NCBI GenBank assembly: GCA_030248135.1
Contig: JASANC010002713.1
Span: 1-64,000, forward strand
Direction: 5' to 3'
Source: Theristus sp. LFF4_11
Taxonomy: Eukaryota; Nematoda; Chromadorea; Monhysterida; Xyalidae
Length of the DNA: 64,000 bases
Each line of letters starts with the position of its first letter. Positions within the stretch are counted from its first letter, which is position 1. The translations under genes were made by a program, and so were the position numbers. The notes under the pieces were generated by a model, which ran no database searches, was not told the origin of the DNA, and worked only from the letters and a program-made list of their open reading frames with translations. Below, one piece after another: positions 53,601 through 64,000 of the stretch.

Positions 53601-56600
53601 ATGAGATGAACCATGGCACAGTATGTTTGGCTCAGCCTGTAACTTCGATCGTGGAATACGGAACGCAAAAGAAGAAAGCACGGGATCGGAGTTGCAAGGA
53701 AACCCGGGCCAACTTTGATTTCAACCAAGCCCGATAAATTCGATTTTCTTACTGTAATTCGCATTGTTTCACATGCTCTTTATTCTGCGAAAAAAGTTAC
53801 AGGTCAGGTTTAAACAAGCCCACTTTAGTGGTAAACCTACAGCGGTGGCGGTGTCTGTCAGCAAAGATTTCTTAATTTCTTGCTACAGCTTTCATTCATT
53901 GTCGCAGTCAATTTTTTGGTTAAATTAAACATGTAGATGGTTCAATTCGTTTTAAAATCGATTTTGAGTTGTATCACTATTTTCGTGTGTGTTTTTGGCT
54001 TAAAAAGTCAATTCACTCTTCAAAATATTCCAAAAGAGACTCAAGTTTTTTCAAAGTAAACCAGGAAATTATCATTCTTCTTGTTTTAAAATCTTTCAAC
54101 GTTTAGTTCACTTTCAGTTGTGCTCGTTTATTCTGCAGTTTACTTTGAAGTTTATTTTGATTTCAATTCTAGCACCTTGATGTTTAAAAAACATTCTGAG
54201 ACGTATGCATTATACGCACTTGCGATTATCACCGTTTTATGCTTCGTGTATTTACAGTTTTTATGGTAACTAATCACTAATGTGATTACAACAAATTTCA
54301 AAAACCACTGGGACTGGCTCATGTGCGGTGGTTGAAATTTTGGTGCATTTACTACATGTTACAGAGTAAATTTTATTTCAGGCGTTTTTTTCTCACACGT
54401 GCACATGCGATTAAAAATTATTATTAAATTTTTGTAACTTGATTGGTGTTTGAGATCTGCATGACGTTTGCGGGCAGGTCGTCGTTTCAAAAAATCGTAT
54501 TTTTTCCACAAAATAAATTGAATAAATAATGCGACAAAATCGTGCATACACTTGTGCACGCGTGTTTGTGTTTGTTGTGTAGCGCTCGCAAATATGCATA
54601 CAAGTACACATGTGCACATAACAAACCTAATATCGCAAGTTGACTGACTCTGACTCTAACGAGTACTAAAACCAATTCAACTCTTTTCGCAAAAAACTAC
54701 CGTCCGTCCAAGTGTTAGGAGAGTTTCGAAATTGAATTTTGTGCAATTTTTGAAACTGTATTTTCCATGAAAGGACATACATCAAAATGTTAGTGGTGGA
54801 GATGGTAATTTTCTTGTTGCAATTTTTTCGGATGCCGACATTTTTTGAGAGACATATCCTCACTTGCGCATACTTTTATCTGTTGCAATATATCCGCGAT
54901 AACTTGCATGTTTCACATGCTTTTTTGTTCACAAAATCTTGTGTTGATAAAAAACCTCCACTGTAGACTGCAGAACGCATGTTTGCACAAACGTTTTTCG
55001 ACAAAAAATTGACACATTTCCAAATTTCAACTTGTCAAGTTTATTCTGAAAATTGACTTATTATTCTCATATTATATTTTATTATTAATATATATTTTTC
55101 AATGTTATGGTGAAAATTCTTTGATGAAAGGAACGCCCGAGCCGTGCCCGCCTCTGTGGCAGCAAACCGGCATGCGTCCTTTTTACCTTTTGCTCGGTTT
55201 CCGCGTGTCAATGTGGCAGTGTCAACTTGGGGTGATTAGATTTTTGATATTTTTGCCATATCTTCATCTGTTTTATTGTATTTTCACTCAAACAACCAAC
55301 ACAGGTGTCCTCGTATTTAAAAAATGAAAAAAATTCGGCAGTGATTGAAATTTATGCACTACGTTTTGAGAGTGTCGCAGCGACACACAGGTTTTGTCCG
55401 TAGTAGGTTTACCCTTGGCATCGCCGTGTGTTTGTGTGCAATAAACATGTAATTGTTAGAATGCGTGTTTCACATTGTTGTTTGCTTAAAATTATGTTTT
55501 TTACGACTGTAGGAGTACATTTATTTGAAATTGGATGTTTTATACCTGTTTGCGTTCTATTTTCGTTGCGGTGTGTGTGTATTTCAGATTTTTATAATAT
55601 TTAAAACATGCACGCAGTCGCAAAAACTAAAACAAAATTTTCAAAATGATATATGACATTGAATTGGTGAAATATGTGAATTTTTGTTTATTGTAACCAT
55701 ATGCCCCGAAATGCGATCTCAATATGTCATACCTGTCTCGCGGTTAAATAATGTAAACGTTACGCTGCTCTGCGCACAGAAAATTGCAAAAATCTGCTCT
55801 CAAAAAACGTACTAAAAGTTGTTCCATCATACTTTCAAAACCACATACCCATTTGGTAGTTGAAAACGGCGCATGCAGTGATTTTTCTCGGAGGATAGAT
55901 GGGAAAGCAAGATTTTTATGATTTATATGTGTTGTTATATATGTTTTCTTTCAAAAAGTCTACAAAATTTTAACGCCATAAATTTTGACTTTGAGAGCCC
56001 ACATAAAAAATGGAAAAAGACGAGAGCCAGCGCTTGAGTATATTCGACTTTTGACATGCGATGCTGTGCATGTGCGTACTTGTGATCGGAACGTGTATAA
56101 ACCCTGTATGTGTGTACGTGTGCGGTTAAAGGGTCAGAGGGTACACGCACACGGACATATTTGAAATTTTATTCAATGTTCAAATTCAATAATGCAGCCG
56201 AATGAGTGAGTGCGCGTGTTAAAGTGGCGCCCCGATTTTCCCTTTTCATTTTCATGTTTTTATCTATGAATAGTGTGTGATGTGTCTGGTAAGGTATTTT
56301 TTTAAAAATCACCATTTTGCAACATAATTGACTGCCTTGCCTTCACGGTCCCCCAGGACCGAATGACATGCACACAACATGAATGCTAGTCATATTTTAA
56401 AAACATGCAAGTATAGACTGTTTCTTCTGCAACCAGTGTCGTTTTTTATACAAAAATGTGTGCGTTTTCTGTGTACATTTGCAGTTTGTGAAGCAAACCA
56501 CGAAGACAAAAATTTTTGCCAAATAGCTCGGCTCGGTCTCTTTTCTGGTGTGCCCTTGCAATTTTCAATTTTGATTAATTGCTAAACTTGTTTCCGCGTT

Positions 56601-59600
56601 TGGTTTGCTTTTTCTGCTTTTTGGAAATAGATTTGGTGTTCAGCCACTGTTTTTAAATGTGTTTGTTTCAACCGAAAACCAGTTTCAAAATTTTCTTTTT
56701 AAAATTGATTGTTCCTGAGGATTTTCGATGTTTTATTTGTTTTAAGGAGTGGTTTTGCTTCAATGCAATGGTTTTGCGTCTCGTTTGCTTGTTTATTTTA
56801 GGTCGCCGGGTCAATCTGTGTTCTTTGATTTCTTATAACGGTTTTAAACTGTTATGAAAAGCGTGTCTCTTTAACTGTTGTTCACTTTTCCGTCACAATC
56901 AGTCGGTGAGAAATAGGTACCGTTTTTGCCGTTCAACAAATGCATTGATGCTGTGTTTTTTTGCCGCGTGTGGTATCAGTTACAGACTGGCCGTTTTCAA
57001 AATCGAAAAATCTGAACTGGCGTTTTGTATGATCAACAAAAAATTTTCGACCCACCAAGTGCGTGCTTTTATTGCATTTTCATAGCAGTGCTTGTTGTGT
57101 CAGTCAGTTTTTTGTTTACTTTTTCGCAGTTCGCACATATTCAAGTTCAACGTCGAACTTAGTTTTTAGACTTGTTTGTTTGGTTAGTTAACAATAACAA
57201 ATACGTGGAAATCCAAAAGTTCTAGTTGTCTAAAAAACGGCGATGAAAAAACTTTTAAACGCACAATGATAAGTGTGCTGGCTGAGTGGTTTCGCTCATA
57301 ATGTCTCATTTATTTATTTTTTTATAAAATCGTTTTTTATTATTGTACGTTTTATCAAAAAGTGTTATCAATTTTCGGAGAAAAACTTGTTAATAATAAT
57401 AATAACATAAACTCAACAACCTTTCTTTTGAAAAAGCACAATAAAATATAAAACACAATCAATTTTTTTCTTGATGTGCAAAAAGGGCAATTTTCATACA
57501 AGTTTTCGTGGTCGAAAAAATTATCTACTCAGTTTTTTTGACACTTGACTAGTGTTTTATAGGTAAGGCAGAGAGGCGAGGCAAGGCAGTTTCTATCTCA
57601 CCATTTTTTATCGAATTTTTGTTCCATTTTTCACCTGGTACTACATAGTTAGTGCAAGTTCTTGTTATTAAAACATGATAAATCTATCGAAAATAGAGTA
57701 AACACACTTGTATGCAGTGTTTTTCTGATAGTTTTGATTTTTATGGCAAATTTTTTATGATGAAAAAATAAATAAATCTTTTTCGTGTGCTGCTGGCAGA
57801 ACACGCACAATATTAGTGTGTTTTTGTGTTAGCTGTTCATTTCGCTTTTCAATATGTAATATTTGATTATTTATTATTGCTACTATTATATTTGCATATT
57901 TTCGTCTGAAAAACTCGTTTGTCGTCTCTCTCACGTGAACAATAACGCGTTCTGTTTTCAATTTTTTTAAAACTAGCCTGTGTTCTTTTATTTTATACTT
58001 TCTAGTCTCATAATAAATTCTAATTTTCTGTTGTTTGCTTGTTTCTGCAGCTTGTCACATGTGTTACTGGATAACAAAATTTTCTGGGAAATTTTAGACG
58101 ATTTTGTATGCATTATTATTATTTTTATTTTTACCCTTAAGGAAGGATAATTTTCTTGGCAAAAATAGCGTGCACACACTTTTTTCTCATCTAGAACCAA
58201 GAAAAACACACTTTTCTAGAGTCCAATACACTTTTTTACATTTGATAGATTTTCAGTTTTATCTGTTCTCGGCCGGGCGTTTTTAACAGTGTTTTGACAA
58301 AAAAGCTCCTTAAGGCCAACAGCCACCAAAATGTGATTAAAGATCGGTTTTTCATATTGCGCCGCCTGCACGTACATACATTGTACTTCGTTCTCTGGCT
58401 GCTTTCATTCTTGAACCGTTTGTCCATGGCACACGTTTTTCTTGAAAGATATGGACGCAAGTTGTTTTCAGTCAGTTTTTCGCATATTTCGCACGAAAAA
58501 TATCGCTTGTTTCGCGTGGTGTTTGTTTCAATTTTTTGTGCGTTCTCTCTTTTCTTGTTGTCGAACTCGTGTGTTATTTTTTGTTTGGTTAACTTATTCT
58601 AAATTGTAAAAATTTGAGCGCGGTCGTGTGGTTTTACACGCATTTCATGCATTATTTGTTTTTGGTTTGCTTTTTTTCAAACGTTGTTTCACAATTTTCT
58701 GTTCCACTTTTGGCTAGATGACCACGATTTTTTTAAAAATTTTAGGTAGGATTTTATTTACCCAAAGATTTAGCATTCAGAGTATTTGTTAAAAACTTCA
58801 AACCAATAAGCTTGCTCACATACGTGCATTCGGTAAAATCAGCAAACTTGCTTAAGTCGCAGGCAGGGCAGGGTTTGTTGCGCGTAAAAAACGCTTGCAC
58901 ATGCAAAATCCCACTCAGCGTTTTTATTTATTTTTCTTTTCTTCTTTCTCTGTCGAAAAGATATCACGGTTTCTGCTGGGAAAACTCTTGCGCGGCTAAA
59001 ACGAAGCGGTTTGGGTTTCGATTGAAATTTTTTAACAAGGTCTATTCAAAGTCAAATTTTTTCAAGAGTCTGACCGATCGGCGTGTACATGCTTCAATGC
59101 TTTCTATCTACAGTGCATGGTGGTCTGTGCTGTGTTCATTGAATTCTATTATTTTTTCGGGTCTTTTGAAATTGTAATTTTGCTTTTTGTTCTTTATTCG
59201 TTTTTTTGCGCAACAAATCCCAGGAACCCAAACAGTTGGGGTTTCGAGAGTTTCACTTTTCTTTTAAACACTTTCCATGCAAATAAAGTGAAATCAGTTG
59301 TTGCATTGTGCGTCAATGTTTTATGAACTTCCTGTATCGTACTTTGTACAACGTTTTTTTGTCATCAGCGCAGCGCATCAATCTCGTTTCTCGCCAACGT
59401 CTCGTTAATACTAGTAATGGTGCCATTTGAACCAAAACTGTTTTGCCTATTGTAAATCGCAGTTGTTTTTGTTCCTTTGAAAATGCGCACCAAAAAACGC
59501 CAAAATCGATTTTTGCTCGTGCGTCTTGTTTTGAAAATTTGTAATGAATGATGAAAAACGGTGTTTTTTTACAAAAAAAAGTTGAAAGTAGCGAGTGGCG

Positions 59601-62600
59601 TTTGTTGAATTGCAGCACAAGCGATGCGCACGCCCAGAGCCACCCATCGCCGACCGAGTCCGACCCGAACTCGAAGTACTCAACGAACGGCTCAACGTCG
59701 TCAGGCATCCGTGACACCCATTCCGAGTCATCGCAGGTCTCGCCGGCCAGTGAGCCGCACCACGGAAGCAGCCATGCAGGCACGCCCGGTACGTTGCTCT
59801 TGCGATGAACGCTTCTTTGGAGATGAGTCGCTGCGACAGAATCGAAATTCGAAAGCAAGTAAAACGCATGATCCGCAAAACCACATTTGGTTTGATCAAT
59901 ACGCTAGAAGTGGGTGAACCGTAGACATTTGGGGTGAGTGAACAAATTTGGAAGTTTATATGAGAAATACCGTTCAGTATTCTAAAATAAACACCTGTTC
60001 TTTAATCACCTCGCTAATCAAAGAGTCCATAGTTCTTCCATAGCTACGCTTTGGACTAAAGAACGAATGCGGTTGCAGTTTGGTTAACAAATGTTCAGTT
60101 TACATCATAACTGGACAACAAAATATCCAACGAAAATAATGAAAAAACTGTTTGTCTGTTTCGATTACGGTAACTACGTTTATCTGCGATGCTTGGAGCA
60201 ATTCAGTTTGTCAATGATCTGTCAGTTTTCAAGTGACGATGTCACCGTGCATACATTCCATTGGAACACGTTGCAGTTGTTTGCATGATTGTAGTTTTTA
60301 TGTTTAGTGGAGTACTTTTTTGTGCGATAAAACCTAAGTGATAACTGAAACAATTAATAATCGACTAATTACCAAATATTCAGGCGCGCCCATTCGTCAA
60401 TACATCGTGGCTTTTAGGAACATTACAAACTAATAGGCATAAAATTGTGCTCGCAACAGACAAATTTCGATCCGCATTAGAGCTGCGAACTTGTTGAACA
60501 GCAGCACTTGGTAATCGTTGGAGTTTTTGAAGTGCCCAAGTGAATAAAAGTTTAATAAGCCCGATTCGAGTCAAAGTCAGCGTTCGATTTGGTTGACTGA
60601 TTTTGGCGTCCTCTCCCGTACCTTAGGAGAGCGTTGGTAACGGCGTAAAAACGCGCTAATCGCTTGCGCGCTTTTTGGTCTGTTGTTATTATTTTCGAGT
60701 TCGAGTGTAAGTTCGTTTGTCAGTTCGACATGATATATGACGCAATTTTTTGGTTCAGTCGTATAATATTGTGTTTTAAGCAAGCATACATACTCTGTGT
60801 GTGTACAGTATATTAAAATAAATGTTCACGATTAGTTTTGTTGTTGGTGATGAGATTCGATTAATTGTTACCGGCAGATTACTTTATGGATGTTTGTGGG
60901 ATTTATATTCCAACTGGAGAACGTTTTGTCTGCTACATCGTCAAAAATGACTGTTTAGCTTTTCAATGTGTTCGTGTAGATAGCGAAGCAGATTCAGAGA
61001 ACCCCGGAGCGCCAAATGGTATTTCGATACATTTCGATCGGCAGAATGATGGGTTGGATTTTATGTTTTGCACTCGGTTTGTCGATCTGCTTTGCAAAAT
61101 TGATGTCGTTGGTTGATCTTTTCGAGCGCGTTAGCCATAAGCACACAATTGGGTGAGTTTTGTGGCATCGTGTGCTTAAATGCTCATCATGTTATGTTCC
61201 AGTGTACTGCCTTATACAATATAGTAATGTTAAAAATTAGTACTTTAGTTATAGTTGCGATGAATAATTTAATTGCTGCATGCGCGATTTGTGCAAGCCG
61301 ACGCATACAGGCTTCACATGAGCGAAGCTTGTTCATTTCACCAGCAGCCGACTAGAATTCAATACATGCATGTTGGATATTTGAAATATGAATTGAATGT
61401 TGCGTAAATTTTGTAACCGGCCATACCTGCACGGTTAATTGAGTGAAAATACTCCCATTTGATGGTTCTGGTTAATCCCATCGCACTGCTTCGCTTAATA
61501 TTGCGCAGTACGCGCATTTAATTTATTATAAATTAGCATTTTCGGTATTCGGACTATGCGTACGGTGTAGGACGCCGAATATTATAGCAATTCGTTACGT
61601 ATTTCCAAAATTAAACGGCACTATTTTTTAATGTCACATCCAAAATTCTGTTATACGGTCTGTCCGTCACCCCTCGGCTTCAACATCGTTTTCTTACATT
61701 AAAAAACGTAAAACGAATTGGATTTTTTGATGCGCCACTTGTGAAAGTTTTCAGCAATTCTGGACCGGTTTTCGATTTTAGGTAAATGACAATCTTTGTT
61801 TTATTTCAACGTGTTTTTTGCAATAAAATTTGTCTGTCCCAGTACAGTCACAATTTTTTTTTTAAACTTTTCCACGAACTAAGTACGGCATGCTCAGAAT
61901 GGTGAAGGGTGCGTTCTGTGAAGCGTTGATCGAATGATGAATTTTATGGAATTTTTTGAAAAAATTTGCGAAATAATATTTCTGGTTTTTGTGTGAAAAG
62001 CGTTCGTGTGTCGTGTGTTATTGCTGTTTTTGCTCGGCGACTCGCAGCACGTTCTAGACAAAGTTTTATGACAGACTGAAGTTTCTGTCGTTCGAAAGCT
62101 TTTGCTGCTCAGTTTTTAATTTGAGTGGTTTTGTAATCATTCGCAGAAATTTCTGAAGTTGCTTCGAGTGGTTAGCTAATAAACCTGCAATTTTGTTTTG
62201 TTTTTGTTTCAACAACAGATTGTTTTTACTCTCGGCTGTTTCCACCCGGCCGGTTCTAGTTGATTTGCTATTGTTAATTGATTTGTCCACACAATGTCTC
62301 CATACTCAGCATACACGATTGGTGTTACATTGTGATTAAATGTGTTTCTAACTGGTTGATGTTGCAACATAACATTCCGCAACAAAAGTTATGTGAGGTC
62401 CAGCAACGGATTACGGTACCTACTGATACCTGTGTAACGTGTTTGATGTGTGTGTGTGAATGTACGCAGGCATTACTATCTTTTTGCGTTAAAACACACG
62501 CACGTTACATTTAGAACTCAAAATTTTGTGTACTCATGGGTTATGGTTGCTAACAACAGAGTAAATATGTCAACAGGTTATGGTATGTATGACATGGTGG

Positions 62601-63656
62601 AATACACAACTAGACGTTCACTCACTTTTTGTTTGCTACGGTTTGATATGTCAACAATTAAAACTGAGACCGATAGTTATTGGGTATTAGTTGATTCACT
62701 AATTGGCATTTTTAGAATCAATCTTGAGGCGGAAATCCAGAACTAAAAAGTTTTGCCTTATACACGTAGTTATGTGCATACATTCCTCAGTTACACTTAA
62801 GGTATCGAAACTTAGTAATGGAGTTTGCTAAAAAAGTAAAAAGTGTCATTGCATAAAAAGTTACGTGAGTTCCTGGCAAATATAACTTCTGTGCCTAGCA
62901 CAATGGATCTCAAATCAGCACATTTCAACCCCAGATCACATGCAGAAAATGGAAATTGGGTATTTTTAGCTTAGTTCGTATGAGCAAATAAAGTTTAATT
63001 AAGACTCCATAGGTTTCATTAACAACGCATATCATGTTATCATGTTGTTTTCTTGGCTATTTTTGGCTTATTTAAAATAATTTTATACACATTACTGTAA
63101 TGCGTGCAGCAATATACATTTGCACAGTGAATTAATAGAAGTAGGAAACCATTGCCGTTTCTAATATAGTACATGGCATTTGATACAGTCACGAAACCAC
63201 ATGATCTGACTAAAGTTTCAATCCTATTAATGAACAGGAGCCCGTAAAAGTCGATAAGCAATCTCGATGGTTGGTTGTTGCTTTGGTTGTTTTCTGTTAC
63301 AACGCCGGACGTGCATACGTGTCTAGATGGCGATCATAGTTCTAAACAACGCGTGATTTTCGTCCAGCCAAACGTTTTATAATTACCAATCATTGAAAAC
63401 AAATTAAAAGTTGAACAGCTGCTAGCACGACAACTTGTGCAGAGCTAAATAGCGCCTGTCCGTGTATTTTGCAGTACCGCCGAGCTATAAATTGCTTTGA
63501 ATTGACTGTGTGTGCCCAATTGCAGACGCGACCGAAGACGGTGACTTTGCGCAGGATTTGAGTGTGCACCCGTCGTTGAAACGTTACGTCGATCAAAGCG
63601 AGCACGAGCACACCGACACAGACGCGCTCAACAGCACCGTGCTTGCTGCCTCCGAG
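50616..63656 (+). CDS. 5' part of an unrecognised Ser/His-rich protein gene, three exons
   Basis: Proposed exons: 50616-50716, 59616-59788 and 63526-63656; the gene continues past the window. The first starts at ATG 50616 (or 50631) after an in-frame TGA at 50604 and reads HMQQLLSQYSANRASNLQTT; donor gttcga. The second, acceptor ttgaattgcag and donor gtacgt, reads Ser/His/Pro-rich sequence (SHPSPTESDPNSKYSTNGST). The third, acceptor cccaattgcag and donor gttggt, reads ATEDGDFAQDLSVHPSLKRY. Phases match at both junctions, giving 135 residues. GC content and third-position GC rise sharply in these blocks. No domain is seen; the region is probably a disordered N-terminus. The second and third exons are better supported than the first. 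Confidence 0.55.
50717..59615. other. Probable long intron, no recognised feature
   Basis: About 8.9 kb of T-rich + strand sequence. A GC-richer patch at about 55128-55200 has no supported splice pair. I found no transposon ends, RNA genes or coherent coding frames. Confidence 0.4.
59789..63525. other. Probable intron with two unsupported small frames
   Basis: Frames at 60865-61116 (83 codons, reads VCGIYIPTGERFVCYI) and 62450-62746 (98 codons) are complete but have AT-rich third positions, no family resemblance and no promoter or polyadenylation evidence. They are noted but not called. Confidence 0.35.
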
Positions 63657-64000
63657 GTTGGTTGCTGTTGCTGTTGCAGTGGTTTGCAGTACGACATTCC
63701 GAGAGTCCCATTCTCACTGACGAACTGATAAATATTGCTTTCGAATACAGTTGCTGAGATTGGTGTTTCACTCAACAGCTCTGTTTTCACTCGCCATTTA
63801 TGTTTTCTGTAGCAAATGATTATGCAAGTTTAGCTGTCTGTAGCGCTATCGTTGCGTTGTCTGGGCGCCCACAGTTTTGGTTCCAGTTCCTCATAGATTT
63901 TGTCAAGATTTCACTGAAATTATAGTCATGCGAAAACAGCTCATAAATCCGATTTGCATACTTTTTACGGTGTTGTTTTTGCGCAAGTCAAGCAAGTGCG
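63657..64000. other. Probable intron of the gene starting at 50616
   Basis: Begins with the gttggt donor and a tgctgttgctgttgc repeat. No acceptor-bounded coding block appears before the window ends. Confidence 0.4.

Noticed and set aside
60865..61116. 83-codon + strand frame
   Set aside because: A possible acceptor precedes it, but there is no recognised motif, codon use is AT-rich unlike other exons and no donor or polyadenylation signal supports it.
62450..62746. 98-codon + strand frame
   Set aside because: Complete but without homology, promoter or splice evidence; probably chance within an intron.

Overview
This is eukaryotic, almost certainly invertebrate animal DNA. The key evidence is a multi-exon gene on the + strand (about 11.6-21.4 kb) encoding a ONECUT-class transcription factor, with a single CUT domain followed by a homeodomain carrying Phe48 and Met50; this class occurs only in animals. 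Introns range from 76 bp to over 1 kb, exons are GC-rich and rich in Ser/Thr/Asn/Gln, and non-coding DNA is AT-rich. I cannot name the species. A nematode or other small-bodied invertebrate is plausible, but the sequence does not settle it.

Layout. 1-11 kb is a nest of short DNA transposons with very G-rich interiors, several inserted into one another; exact 8-bp target duplications can be read for many of them. 11.6-21.4 kb is the onecut gene, whose introns hold a decayed hAT transposase, mariner-like and hAT-like non-autonomous elements and two tRNA-derived SINEs. 21.5-26 kb is downstream sequence with one possible minus-strand gene for a 106-residue membrane protein. 26-31 kb is a second transposon cluster, including an element that carries an exon-like acidic coding fragment. 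33.9-44.4 kb is repeat-rich: a transposase remnant, a palindromic element, a six-unit array of about 148 bp, a 1-kb inverted repeat, a foldback element with a 9-bp target duplication, and a three-level nested insertion. 44.4-64 kb is T-rich and gene-poor. It contains three exon-like blocks (50.6, 59.6 and 63.5 kb) whose splice phases fit, interpreted as the start of a second + strand gene that runs off the window.

Only the onecut gene is identified with confidence. It would be a nuclear DNA-binding regulator. The second + strand gene, the minus-strand membrane protein and the exon pair at 29.1 kb are gene predictions without recognised family. Most long open frames inside the G-rich elements (Gly/Pro-rich peptides) are artefacts of low-complexity sequence and are not reported as genes.

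The main novelty here is the transposon community: at least seven hAT-like non-autonomous families with different terminal sequences but the same 8-bp duplication signature, dated relative to each other by nesting, together with foldback and palindromic families and a SINE.
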